Shown: piece after piece, positions 22,960-34,369 of the stretch
Layout of the letters: every line of letters begins with the position of its first letter
How positions within the stretch are numbered: the stretch's first letter is position 1
From: Nectonema munidae
Taxonomy: Eukaryota > Nematomorpha > Nectonematoida > Nectonematidae
Direction: 5' to 3'
NCBI GenBank assembly: GCA_030549495.1
Contig: JAUIRK010000855.1
Coordinates: 2,047,501-2,111,500 of the forward strand
DNA length: 64,000 nt
Made by a program: the position numbers and the translations under genes
Notes under the pieces: model-generated
What the model saw: only the letters and a program-made list of their open reading frames with translations
Databases searched by the model: none
What the model was told of the DNA's origin: nothing

Positions 22960-23880
22960 GACCGTTTTCTCGGGCCGAATTTGTGGATTAGAGCTCTGCT
23001 TTATGCAAGATTTTAAGCATATTTACACAGTCCAACATTTTCTAATAAGTCAAATTGTTAGTTAATTATTAGGTATAAGTGTTAAGTTTTAGTTTTTTAT
23101 TAAAAAAAAATTTTTTTTTTTAAATTATATTTTTTTTTAAATTTTTTTCAACACAAATAAGAAAAAGAACTTTATTCAAAACATTAACAGGATCATTAAT
23201 AAAGAGAAAATACATATTTTTGTATAGATTAAGATTAGTAAAATTAGAGATAAAAATTTCATTGACGAGGTTAGCTTCCAAAGGTTTATTTATATAAACC
23301 GCTTTAGGAATGTCTAACACAATTAATATAAAAAAATATATAAATAAAAAAAAAAAATTTTCAGCACAAATAAACATATAATAAAATAATTTTTATATAT
23401 TTAATATTTTGTAAAAAAAATTTAGTTAATCAGACAATTTGAAATTAAGGTTGAAATGTTGCGTTAGCAAAGCTTGACTTAGTAACTAATTACTGGGCAA
23501 GAATAACGTTGGTAGCAAAGGAAGACACAGGAAAAGGGGATATAGTCTATTAGCAAAATTTTAGATTTGTGGGTTATCTTTGGAAAACGAGCGTAATTTT
23601 TGTCTTGTGCATAGCGATTTCTTACGTGTGTAGCAATTGCGAATATTCATAAATTACCACCATCTGTTAATTTGATTAATTTAAAGGATACTGAATATCG
23701 CACTGATCAACCACATTTTATTCCAGATTAATAAAAAAAGTGTTTTCATTTTAAAATGATTTTGTTGATCTTAGGAATAACATTTTTTCCAAAGTAAGAA
23801 TTCAAAAATACAATGTATATATCATAGAGTTTCATAAAAAAAAAAGCTATCTATTTTGTTCTGTGAGATAAATTCATGAT
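22960..23880. other. AT-rich 3' flank and intergenic DNA
   Basis: A possible poly(A) signal ATTAAA lies near 23099. The part from about 23650 may already belong to the decayed 5' portion of the LINE at 23.9 kb, since weak LINE-like frames can be read there, but this is not secure. Confidence 0.35.
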
Positions 23881-23884
23881 TTGT

Positions 23885-25051
23885 TTGATGAGTTCTACGG
23901 CTGCAATATCGATACGAATCTGAAAAGAAATCTTACTAGAGCACTCCTGTGTTTAAAAACAAAAATTGCAAACTTATTATGACTTGGGTGCCAAGCGGAT
24001 CTTGAAGCTTACCGTAATTCTCGAAATCGTCTGAAACAAGAATGCACTCGAATCAAGCAGAAGTGCTACAAAGATGGCAAATGCACAATCTACTCGATTT
24101 TACTGGCGCTTTACAAAAAAAAATTTACACGTTTGTAGAATAAAATTGATCAATTGCAGAAATTCTTTACAACGAAAAATCTTTCAAAATGAATTTGATA
24201 AGGCTAACATCTTAAACTTCCTTCCCATCCAAATTTTAATCATCGATATCCTTTACCTTCATCAAAAACTTCTGCTTTACTTGATGACTTTTTTGTCTCA
24301 CTAGATCTTGTTTTGGAGAAACTTTTATCCTTAAATGTTAACAAATCTATTGGACCAGACAGAATCCCAAATATTTTACTGCGAAACTGCGCTCATCAAC
24401 TAAATGATAAACTGGCACATCCATTCACATCGCCTTTTGCTACAGGAGTTGTGTCTCTGGTTTTGAAAACTTCCCATGTTACACCCATTTATAAAGGGAA
24501 CGGTCAAAAATGCGAAATTAATAGCTATCGTCCTATATCAATAACTTCGCCCGAATGTAAATCAATGGCGAATTTGATTAATGACACTTTGATGAAGAAC
24601 TTGCTAGGAAATACGTTGATAGCATTCGCTTATTTTCGTTTTTTGCCGAAACACTCAACTTTTCAACAACTATCACCTATAAAGTACAAAGAAATGATAC
24701 ACTTTGTGTCTTCTTCGACTTATCTAATGAACGGAACTCAGTATACACGAATAGGACATACATTATCTGATTGTTGTTTGGTCCCAACTCCAAACAGGAG
24801 TGCCCCAAGGAAGTGTGCTCGCACCTACTTTGTTCGTCATCTTCATCTACGAGCTTCATGTCAAGACCCAAGATTTCAGCAAAAGTCTAGCAGGCGTTGT
24901 AGATCTTGGCCCTGCTGCTTATGCTGATGATGTACAGATCTCAGCTTCTTGTAATTATTCGCTATTTTCTGCAGAAATCTTAAAACATGCCCTGAGCAGA
25001 AATTCGAAAAGCGTCAAAGGGGGCAAAATCATTCTCAAAGAAAGAAAATAA
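23885..25051 (+). mobile_element. LINE fragment with reverse transcriptase (jockey/CR1-like)
   Basis: The linker before the reverse transcriptase is seen at 24008-24070 (LEAYRNSRNRLKQECTRIKQ). From 24313 the RT core follows: LNVNKSIGPDRIPNILLRNC, then VTPIYKGNGQKCEINSYRP, then FLPKHSTFQQL. In another frame at 24800-24960 are MPQGSVLAPTLFVIFIYEL and AAYADDVQISA, the last holding the catalytic YADD box. Endonuclease and the 3' end are missing or unrecognisable, and at least two frameshifts separate the blocks, so it is dead. The motif set fits non-LTR retrotransposons of the jockey/CR1 group. Confidence 0.85.
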
Positions 25052-25069
25052 TTTGTTTTCACACTTTCT

Positions 25070-25738
25070 TCACAATATACGCAATGTCTTAGAACTAATT
25101 TTCAACGATCAAATGCTCATGGTAAAAATAAATTGTTATAAAAAAAAAACTATGTCTATGTCAGTAAATAAATGTTGGAAAGGAGATTGATGAGAACAGA
25201 TTTAGAGGATGTGTTATTTCTTCCTAATGAAATAATGATATAAAATTTCTTCATATATACCTTCCCTCAATATTCATAAACAAATGTTAATATGCAATTT
25301 ATTGAATTTACACGGTCTTAGAAAAAAGTAGGCTTTCAGTGATATCAAATAAAGATATAAAATAAACAAAATGCCAAACCAAAATATTTAAGTAGTTCAA
25401 AAAAGAGGATTCAATGAAATCAAAGTTGAATAAAAATTTGACTAGAGTTCAAAAATTGTTGAATTTTCATCAGTTTTGTTGTTTTTTTTGAAAGCAAAAC
25501 TTTTTTTGAAAGCAAAATCGGATTTAAGGCCGGTTGACACAAATAAAACGGGTTTGATTGGGCTGGGTAAGAGTGTCAGCCCCTCATAAGGATAATAATG
25601 TCTTTTTTTCCTTAAGTTTAATATCTTTCGTTTTTGCTGATATAGTAAATACATTAAAATCAATTTCACGAACTATCAATTGCTCAAAAGGTAGATTGCT
25701 CGAAGTAATTTCTAGTAAACTGCGCCGTCTCACGACTA
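25070..25738. other. AT-rich intergenic DNA
   Basis: Nothing supported. A short near-duplicate phrase (TTTTTTTGAAAGCAAAA) occurs twice at about 25477-25517. Confidence 0.4.
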
Positions 25739-25740
25739 AG

Positions 25741-27755
25741 GAATCCACCCCGTCTGTTTTTTTAAATCCTCGGGGAATTGGAACCCCGAAAAATCATGAA
25801 ATTACCGCGGGGTATCAACTTCGGGATTTAAACATGAAAAAATTTATTTGAAATATAACAAAATTTTATATTTAACAATTCTACAACAATCTCATTTTCA
25901 TAAAAATAGATTTAAAGATAACAAAGCAAAAAGCGTTTCATCATTCAGTCTGTTTCTTATTTTTGACTTGAAAAAACACATTGAAGAAAAACTCTTTCTG
26001 TGGTAGATGAAGTTTTAGAGCATCCTAAATTAGCTCTAATTTTTGTGGTCTCTTTAAAAAGAATAAATTCCCTTCTGACCAAATTGAATGTTGATTCATC
26101 TTGTGATACTAGATTTTTTATTTCATTATGTTCTCTCATAATTTCATCCAATTCATCTTATGAAAAATCTTTCATTTTTCTCTCTAATTTTTCATTTTCT
26201 TATCTCATCATCTTTTTTTTCTTTGTAGTTTTAATTTCTATAAAGTCTATCAAAATATCTTTTCCATCTATATTTCCAGCGTATTCATCAAAATTCAGAT
26301 TCAAAAAAGTTGAATGCAGAAAACAAGTTAACTGTTTTGTTTATGTTTTTCATCCAACGAAAGTTAACTGTATACCTAATTTTGCAACTAAAAAAATTAT
26401 ATCAACTATATTCAATTTGTCAGAAATAAAAAACAATACTTTATTTAGATCAATTGTACTTGTAGTATCTTTACATAAATCTTGCGATACAGCTTTGATT
26501 GGTTCTAAAGTGGATATGAGACTCTAAAGATTTTCTAAAAGTATTATTTTAATTTCTTTCTGAAGTTCTAAAAATCTTTCTAACATCTCAAAAAGGGAAT
26601 ACCATCTTGTTTTCACATCTTTAGTAAGCTTCTTTTCCTTACCATGATTTTTAGCAACAATCTCCATTAATCTATCATTTGTAGTCGGCGACATACAGAA
26701 ATAATTTAATATTTTTCTGATTTTGTTAACAGCATCTTGAATTTCTTTGCTTGAAAATTCTTTAGAACTTTCATTATTTTTCTGAATCCGAGCTATCACT
26801 ATTTATGCTATCAAAATTAGATGATGTTACACTTGTCTTTCCATTAGAATATAATATATCACACAGAGATAAATGCAAAGTATTTAGCAGAACAAGTAGT
26901 GTGTTCAATTTTAGCTAATTTTCCAAAATAAAATCATTTTTCAAATCAAGAGAAAAATCTAGTAGGACTTTTTCCATTTTAGAGAGCATCCTGAAAACAC
27001 CTAAACAGCTGAATGATTTCTGAAACCAAAATGAAAAATATTTTTTTCATCTTTTGAGTATTAAACTTTATTTGGTTCTTGATGTGTTCATAAAAATCCA
27101 AAAACATCTTTTTTACTTGTCTTACTTTTAGGTAGGATGTAAGCGAGAAAATGTTATACCATCCTTGGTTCATTTTAGTAAATGAGAAAATGCTACTAGT
27201 TTTGAAATTATAGAATTTATTATTTCTTTTTTGCATTCACAAAATAAGTGTCAATTAATGCGGGTCTTTTACTTGTTCCAACTTTATCAATGTTTTCATT
27301 GTATCTTTTTACGTGTATTTCATGTTTGTGTTTCAAATGATCAATTAGTACTTTAGTAGTTGATGCAGTCACTTTAATTTTTTTCTGAACAATGTCTACA
27401 ATGTCTACTCTTTCGTCTCTTTTTCTGTATAAATAATGGCCCAAACAAAAGATTTTCTTTCAGAACTAATATCTTTAAAATTATCAGAATCCATTGAATA
27501 AAAAACAAAATATCTTAATAAATCTAAAAAGAAGATACAAAAAAGTTTTTAAAAAAAAGTTTTTAAAAATTTTCAAAATCATTTAAATTAGACATTTTAA
27601 CAGCTTTAGTTAAATTAAAAAAAATTTAATTAATTTTCTTATTAAAAACCATAAAAAAATTAAATTTTTTTTTTATTAGAGTTAGAATTTATTTTTTCCT
27701 CTGGGTACACGTATATTTTCCCCCGAGATACGGGGTCATATTACCCCGTATCTCT
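25741..27755 (-). mobile_element. Broken hAT transposon with BED-type N-terminus
   Basis: The minus strand gives hAT pieces in order. 27444-27220 has a BED-like region (STTKVLIDHLKHKHEIH) whose first Cys pair is not seen. 26799-26524 has the middle part (FCMSPTTNDRLMEI, then DVKTRWYSLFEMLERFLEL). 26040-25900 has the C-terminal dimerisation block (KTSSTTERVF, then in another frame KIRNRLNDETLFAL). The last block closely matches the copy at 63.1-63.4 kb. The 3' end near 25741 (GAATCCACCCCG) resembles that copy's terminus (GTGTCCACCCCG). The 5' end is less certain and is placed at a hairpin. Multiple stops and frameshifts make it inactive. Confidence 0.75.
27725..27754. repeat. Perfect 12-bp-stem hairpin at the hAT 5' end
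   Basis: GAGATACGGGGT is followed by six bases and then its exact reverse complement. GC-rich sub-terminal palindromes also flank the related copy at 62.9-63.57 kb, so this may be a transposase-binding or terminal structure. That role is inferred. Confidence 0.6.
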
Positions 27756-28418
27756 ATATAGAGAGATTTACCTATTTCCCAGTTTGGCTTGACTCATTAT
27801 TTTCTCGTGCCATTCCTTTGTATTATGTCTTTCCTGGATTTGATTATTTTTCTCGAACTTGACTTTTGGTTTTTTCTATTCTGAAATTACTTTAAATCTT
27901 GGTCCTTTCTTTTTCCACATTCGTGTAGCGCTTAGCGTGACACATCACTCATTATTACATAAAATATTTTTAAATTTCTAGATTAAAGCAAAAAAATAAA
28001 ATAAAAGATTTCTAATAATAATTAAATGGAAATAGAAACAATCTAAAATAAGAATTAATATAAAGTCAATAAAATAAAGTTAAAAACAAGTGAATTAATA
28101 ATAAATTAAAACTAGTTTCTACCTATAACAAACTAAAAAACTCTTCAAAGCTTCAGCATACTCTATTTTCAAAAGTATGCATGCATTATATATTTTATTT
28201 AGACAAAAAATTTTGGTTTCTAAAAAATAAAAATTGATTAAAATGTTTGAATATATTCAAATTTAATTACAGGAAAATTTAAATACACATTTATAAAAGG
28301 GAAGAAATTGAATTATTTACAAAACTCTGTAGATTTTTTAGCCTTTTTCCAAACTCCTTAAAACTAATTGAAATAGAAACAATATTTCTGACAGATATGC
28401 CCATTGTGGTGAAAAAAT
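27756..28418. other. AT-rich DNA, possibly intron of the gene ending at 28907
   Basis: No exon or repeat was recognised. The segment 27770-27960 is less AT-rich than its surroundings but has no readable long frame. Confidence 0.35.
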
Positions 28419-28599
28419 TGTAAAAACTGGACACTTATTGGTGATGTTGCTGACTATTATCGGAGTATAAACTCCTTTTTCAAAGCAAATATATAATGAC
28501 ATTTTCCCTATTTTATCATTTATATATATTTGCTTTGAAAAAGGAGTTTATACTCCGAAACTAGTCAGCAACATCACCAATAAAGTGTCCAGTTTTTAC
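28419..28599. mobile_element. 181-bp fold-back MITE
   Basis: Two arms of about 76 bp are almost exact reverse complements. The outer part starts GTAAAAACTGGACACTT and the inner part includes GGAGTATAAACTCC and TTCAAAGCAAATATATA. A spacer of about 25 bp separates them. The arms differ at only a few positions, for example TATTATCGG against TAGTTTCGG. It is non-coding and no target duplication was identified. It lies 130 bp before a splice acceptor, so in an intron if that exon is real. Confidence 0.8.
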
Positions 28600-28731
28600 T
28601 GATTAAAATTGTAAGAATTTGATTGAATGTAAATGATATTTTTTCTCTTTGGCGAAATTACAGAAGAATAACAATTTTTATAAATGCAATTTTTAATTTT
28701 TTATATTTTTTTTAATTCTTTTGAAAAATAG

Positions 28732-28907
28732 AAGACGTGGGACTTCCATTGATTCGCTTGATTGAAGCTGGATGTAGAGGACTTGTGAGGACGGGCAAGA
28801 TTTTGAAGCCCACATCTTGGAGAGAATGTGTAGAACAATTCATTGACTTTGGCGATAACTTCCGAATCATCGAAAAGATTCAAAATGAACAACTTCAGTA
28901 CAGATAG
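28732..28907 (+). CDS. Last exon of an unidentified gene
   Basis: An acceptor (TTTTGAAAAATAG ending at 28731) precedes an open run of 58 codons with balanced codon use, unlike the AT-rich DNA around it. It begins DVGLPLIRLIEAGCRGLVRT and ends FRIIEKIQNEQLQYR before a TAG at 28905-28907. AATAAA follows at 28952-28957, about 45 bases after the stop. Acceptor, composition, stop and poly(A) signal together make a strong case for a genuine terminal coding exon. The exon starts with the last two bases of a codon. I do not recognise the protein; the segment looks helical, with no repeats. Upstream exons must lie on the plus strand, perhaps beyond the hAT element. Confidence 0.65.
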
Positions 28908-28951
28908 TGATAAAGTCTATTTCAAAATGAGTGTAAACTTTTTATACTTGG

Positions 28952-28957
28952 AATAAA
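28952..28957 (+). promoter_or_regulatory. Poly(A) signal AATAAA
   Basis: It lies about 45 bases downstream of the stop codon of the exon at 28732-28907 and matches the consensus exactly. Confidence 0.55.
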
Positions 28958-29604
28958 CTGAATTGTGTTTTATCATAATCAAATTTTTTTACATGCATCT
29001 AAAAATTTGTATATTTCTAATTAAGTCATTTAATTTTCTTTTGCTTCTATTTTGAGATTTTGTTGAAGATCACACACAAAACTTTAAAAAAATATCATTT
29101 CTGAAATGAATTGCTGAATTCAATGGAAGTTAAAGACTTTTTGAAAATGATTGATAAAAAAGTTACCTAAACAAATTACAAAATCCAAAAACTCATATTT
29201 AACATTCAAAACAAATCGTGTAGACATAAAATGATATATAATTTTAATTCATCTAAAAATCATAATGGAATTTAGCATTTTCTATGAGTTTCTTATTTAT
29301 TCACTCATTTTCTGGCGACCAGTGGTTGGCGACATATGTAGTAGTACACTAAAAAAATGCATACGTTTATCTCAGTCAGGTAATATTAAAAACTAAAATG
29401 ATATAAATAGTATGGGAATTTAGTTTCAGAAGCACCATATTTCAATAAATTTGAATAAATTCTGTAGAAATTGTTTAAATATTATTTTTAGCATACTTTG
29501 CAAAGAGTAAGTCATTCCAGTAAAAATTCTTTAGGAAAGTCGTTTAAAAAGTTGTTGAATATAGAGTAATTGGTTTTAGTTGTATCTATATCAAATGTTG
29601 TGAT

Positions 29605-30125
29605 AAGAAACTTCCATGCTATTATCGACCAGTAAGTATCATCAATATGTTGGAGATGTTATATTATATCAATTATAACATGCATATTTTTTGGATGGTA
29701 AATCATAAATCACAAATCTGCTATAGTTTCAAAATGAAGTTTCAATTTCATCTACTACAATCTAATGAGACTATTGACGTTGTTTATCTACACTTCTGCA
29801 AATATTGGATGCATAAGATCGAATCATGTAGATTTAGTGGAGATTTGATTGGATGTTCAATGAACTTTATGGAAAATGTTGAAGAATTTGTAGTTGCTGA
29901 CAGATGGCATTCATGATGAAAAACTTGCTAAAAGTAGAGTTCCACAGGGATCAATAATACTTTGCCGACAACCGATTTAAATGATTTTTTAAATCTTATT
30001 GATTTTAGTTTAGAAGTATTTGCAGAAGATATTAAAATGTATAATGTTTTTGAAGGAATTATCGAATAAATAGATCGACTTGGAGATCTAAAAATGCGAA
30101 AACTTCTTACACTTGAGCTCATAAG
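29605..30125 (+). mobile_element. Decayed LINE reverse transcriptase fragment
   Basis: Three RT landmarks appear in order on the plus strand over shifted frames: CYYRPVSIINMLE at about 29615-29655, VPQGSI at about 29938-29955, and LEVFAEDIKMYN at about 30015-30050, a changed form of the YADD box (AED). It differs from the copy at 24 kb and belongs to another lineage or a much older copy. Flanks are not recognisable. Confidence 0.7.
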
Positions 30126-30129
30126 TTAA

Positions 30130-31052
30130 AGAATGTTTTGTCATAAGTTTATATAAACATCATCACCAATTCCCAACTCTTTCCCCTCAACCATAGTTCA
30201 AGAAGAGTGACAAAAACTTTTTTAGTTTTTCATACAATATATAGATGCTTTTTCACATTTGACATCACTATATCAATTCTTACCCTAATAAGATCTATCC
30301 TGGAAAAAATTAATTTTTACTAGAAAAAAGTAACAATTACTAACTAAAAAATTTAGAAGTAAGAAGTAACACTATTTGATAAGTAAAGTAGGTATATTTA
30401 TTTTTATGGAATTATTATTGTATTTAGATGGCGTTAATATGTTAACTTCTTATTTTAACAATTTCATAAAACAACTTATTTTATATTGTCGTATAGATAT
30501 TTGCAAATAAAAGTATATATACCCTATTTTTCAATGATAACTAGAAAAGTATTTATTTTAAATAATTTTTTAAAATTTTTGCTTATTTATATAAATATTG
30601 GGATCCGAAAGTTTTCCCAACCAATTAACTTTAATTAAAATTTAGATTTGTGCAAATTTTCGATTATGATTTTTTTTCCACTTTGATGAAAATTTTTTTT
30701 AGAAAATCACTTTTCGATGATTGGCAGGACTATCTAAATTCTAAATTATTAATATTTAATAGTAAAATAACAAACTTATAAGTTGAATATCTTTTTCCCT
30801 TTAAGAAAGAGAATAATATTAAATTTTTTAGATTATTTTTCATTTTAATGCGATACTGACAACTAAGAAAGAGATTTGGACATCTCTAATTAAAGCTAAA
30901 TAATTATTATCAAATAACTAAATAAAGTAAGACTTTAAAAAATATTAAAAAATTCTAACTGTATAATTCACTTAATTTCAGATATAAAATATTTTTAAAA
31001 AACTAAAAAACTAACCTTATATATTATTTCATATTCTAAGTAGAAATCTTTA
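30130..31052. other. AT-rich intergenic DNA
   Basis: Nothing supported beyond a solitary MITE-like end (AGATGGCGTTAA, near 30427-30438) related to the TTAA-bounded MITE at 3307-3486. Confidence 0.4.
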
Positions 31053-31053
31053 A

Positions 31054-31243
31054 TTAATACCCGGTGTTTTATATATGGTAACTTTTACACTGGTGCTTAG
31101 GCTAGCCGATAATTTAGGCGAGCTCTGTATTTTAGATGTCGACTTATACCTCAGATATTAGCAAAAATTATTAAAAAATTACTATCATTTTGGGGGTAGA
31201 CTTATCTGCATGTCAACTGATACACCGAAATACACGGTATTTA
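31054..31243. mobile_element. Probable 190-bp MITE
   Basis: The left end TTAATACCCGGTGTTTTA and the reverse complement of the right end, TAAATACCGTGTATTTC, are similar inverted termini. The interior contains GTCGACTTATACCTC and GGGGGTAGACTTATC, which also pair roughly in inverted sense. The superfamily is not clear. Confidence 0.45.
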
Positions 31244-31269
31244 TCAAGATGCCCGTGCTAAGAAAAAAT

Positions 31270-31505
31270 TTTAGTGGGGGGGGGGGGGGGGTGCTTCATT
31301 GGGGCCCGCAAAAAGAAAACATATGATGTATTTGTCAAGACATATCTATACAGATGACATTTTCATGAAAGAAATGATCATGAATGCTAGATGTTTGTCA
31401 TATTTTTTTAGGGTAATGAAAAATTTTCTAGGGGGAGCTTGAAAATTAGCTGGGGGGAGGCTTGAGAAATAGTTAGAGGCTTGGGCCCAAAAATTTAATA
31501 GGTAG
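31270..31505. repeat. G-rich degraded hAT-MITE-like segment
   Basis: It holds a long poly-G tract (about 31274-31290), then GGGGCCCGC near the left and GGCTTGGGCCC near the right. This layout resembles the G-rich sub-terminal zones of the hAT MITEs at 4020 and 36051, but clear CAGTGGCGG ends are missing. Confidence 0.3.
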
Positions 31506-31611
31506 CGCGTGTTCTGCAAGATAGTCAAATTTTTCAGTGATTTATTGAAAATAAATATTTTAAAAGATTAATTATAAAAATTTTCAAGTTAATTTATTAG
31601 AATTAACTAGA

Positions 31612-31992
31612 AAAGAACAAGTTGGAAGTGTCTGGAATGAAAATGCTGAGAATGATGTTAAATGTAACAAGAAGAGATAGAATCAGAAATAAAGAAATAA
31701 GACGAAGAACAAAATTAATGACGAGTGTGATAGATGTAATCGAAAAGAACAAAATGATAAGGTATGGACATGTGCTGAGAAGGGAAAAAGATGAGAAAAG
31801 AAGGAAAGTATACGATGAGCAGTTAAAAGAAAAAGAAAAAGAGGAAGGCAAAAAATGAGATGGGGAGATGATTTGGAAGAAAGTATGTAAAAATTTGGTT
31901 TGAAAGAAAGCGATGCTACAGACAGAAAGCTCTGGAAAGAACAGATCAAAGCCATCAATCCCCAATTAAAAAAATTAAATAAATAAACTAAT
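31612..31992 (+). mobile_element. 3' end of an RTE-like LINE
   Basis: The frame at 31622-31858 reads KMLRMMLNVTRRDRIRNKEI, then MIRYGHVLRRE and a Lys/Glu-rich run. This is the C-terminal post-RT region common to RTE-type and related LINE proteins (the GHV.R motif). A stop then interrupts it, and LWKEQIKAINP-like sequence precedes a short A- and T-rich tandem tail (AATAAATAAA-like, about 31970-31995), as in RTE 3' ends. The 5' part is missing through truncation, the usual fate of LINE copies. Confidence 0.75.
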
Positions 31993-31999
31993 AAATAGA

Positions 32000-32938
32000 A
32001 AATCTACGCGAATAACTGACTACTTTGTTTTATTTATGATATATAATATTTAACACACATTCCCTCAACATCTAACAAATTTCTCTAAAGTTATCCCTCA
32101 TTTTTAATCCCTATAATCCGCAAGTCAATCATTATAATTCTCCTAAACTTCTACTTTGGACCTCTTTAAGCATTTTCAAACATATGGAAAAATTCGATTC
32201 ATTGCGTTCAGATATATTTTCCTACCTACATGAAAACATATCATAAAAGAATATTTAAGAATGTATAGGCAGAATATTTAAAAGTAAACTAATTTAAGGT
32301 TATAAATATGGATGATGCCAAAAATGGCCCTTTATTTCTAAAAATATACCTATACATAATAAGGTTTTCTTCGAACAAAAAAAAATACTGGTGAAAATCT
32401 AAATTTAATACGTTAAAATAATTTAATTGATCATAAATGTAAATGTTTTTTGTAACAGATTAAGAGGAAAAGACGAAATTTTATTTATTACTTTTTTATA
32501 AATTAAGTTTTGTGATTTGTCCAAGTTATTTTAAATTCCTTTTTCTGTTAAAGTTTTAAATTTTTAATTTAGAATTTTATATCACATTTTTTTTCTTCAG
32601 TACATTCTTCTAATTTATTATCAAAATATAATTATATTTATTTTTTGTCATTGCTATTATTATTTTTCTAAACCAGCATTTCACTCAGAATTAACTGTTT
32701 AAATTGGCCAATTGGAATGTTGTTCTAATCGGTAGACCATTTTTAACTAAAGTAACAAAAAATGTTAGATTCTGTTTTTTTTTATAAATGGTAGGAATGG
32801 ATTTGTAATTTTTTATTCATGATTTTTACAATGAAATTTTTATAAGAAATCCTTTTACAGTAAATATTCTACATTATCTCAATTTAAGAGTAAAAAACTT
32901 ATTTTAATATCAATATCAAAGTATATAACCTACAAAAC
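32000..32938. other. AT-rich intergenic DNA
   Basis: Nothing supported. Confidence 0.5.
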
Positions 32939-32940
32939 AT

Positions 32941-33010
32941 CAGTGGTTTAACTAGGATGGGGCCAGGGGCGCACATCCTCAAAAGTATTGGGGGGCGAAA
33001 TTTTTTTTGC
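32941..33010 (+). repeat. hAT-like MITE end with GGGGCGCACATCCT motif
   Basis: It starts CAGTGGTTTAACTAGGATGG, resembling hAT MITE ends, and continues into CAGGGGCGCACATCCTC and ATTGGGGGGCGAAA. The second motif recurs at 33391-33430 (same strand) and 43847-43890 (opposite strand). No matching right end was found. Confidence 0.5.
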
Positions 33011-33390
33011 AATTTTCAAAATTAGTGATCTGGAAATACCACAGGAGACCAAATATTCAAGCAATCCTTAAGACTACTTATTTTTTTACAAAATTGGTGA
33101 AATTTAAATACTATACTTCCAGCGAAAATATTTTAATTAAATATGTCATATCGCATATACACTCGTTTAAAAAATCCAAAATTGTTTGGGCGAATAAACT
33201 TTTCATTTGAAAATGAAGTAGTCTATCAGGCACATTACAGGAATTGATGAAAGGGTATTTGATTGATAGAGAAAACAACTGAAAACAAATAACTGAATGT
33301 TGGAGAGTTTTATATGAGTGAATGTAGTCTGAAGGAAAAGAGTCTACTAGACACCCTACGATGTTTATACGGAAAAAATGTGATTGATTC

Positions 33391-33432
33391 AGGGGCGCAC
33401 ATCCTTGAAATTATTGGAGGGGCGGACTTTCA
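33391..33432 (+). repeat. GGGGCGCACATCCT repeat, second copy
   Basis: CAGGGGCGCACATCCTTG followed by ATTATTGGAGGGGCGG closely matches 32966-32998. It appears as an isolated fragment. Confidence 0.5.
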
Positions 33433-33439
33433 AGTGTCT

Positions 33440-34200
33440 TCCAAAAAAGACAACAAATTTTTTTGAATTCCTACTCCTCTCTTGTCCATTCTATTTCATT
33501 CTTAATTAAGCTTAATGTAAACCTTAACCTCCGCCCTATTAAGCTTAACATCAACAATGAATGTGGACTTATATATAGCTCCTTCTTTCTAGCTTCAAAT
33601 AGATGCGCACCATCTTCAAATTATGTGTAGAAAAGGGGTAAAGATATCAATTAACAATAAAAAAATTGGAAATTTTATTGAATGAAAATAATCATTCATT
33701 AATTTTCAGTTATTCCATTTCTTCTTTCTAAAAATGAAAAAATGTTTTATTGAGAAAAATAAATAAAAAAAACACGTCCAAATTACATAACTTTTCTGTG
33801 GTAATTTCTATCAAAAATGTAAAACAGAACTAAAGTTAGAAAACTTGGTATTAAAATTTTTTCATTTTTTTTAGTGTATAAGAATAAGTGTAAGTTAGTT
33901 AGATTCTCAAAAAAGGGTATAGAATAAAGATAAAATTGTGCAAACAATAAATTAAGATTGCATCACTTCATTTTTCTCTGCATCATTCAAAAATAGTTTA
34001 AAGCTAAATTGGTGCAAGCTATAAAAATCTACCAAAAGTAAAATAACTTTTAACATTTTGCAATGATTTGCCTTTTATAATAACTTTTAAGGAAAAAAAG
34101 TCTATCAGAAAAAGTTATAGAGCTTCAACAAAAACTAAAAAATTTTAGGGTAGAACTTAAGTTTTTGGAAACTAATTTGACGTACCCCCCTACAGCATAC
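33440..34200. other. AT-rich intergenic DNA
   Basis: Nothing supported. Confidence 0.5.
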
Positions 34201-34202
34201 TC

Positions 34203-34368
34203 TATGGGTGGTATGGCAGGTTGGTTGAGATGATGGACTCAGCACGGAAACTTCTGGATTCGATTCCTCATCGATACCAATCTGTTAATAGTTTGGCATA
34301 AGCGGTACATCAGTGCTTTTTCAATGAAAACACACCCACTGTACCTTTACGTTACCTTTTACTCAAAA
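34203..34368 (+). mobile_element. tRNA-derived SINE, family 1 (diverged)
   Basis: The head GGTTGGTTGAGATGATGG and B box GATTCGATTCC are followed by the family body with CATAAGCGGTAC, then ATGAAAACACACCCA and the ACCTTTACGTTACC tail. The order of parts matches the other family copies. Confidence 0.65.
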
Positions 34369-34369
34369 T

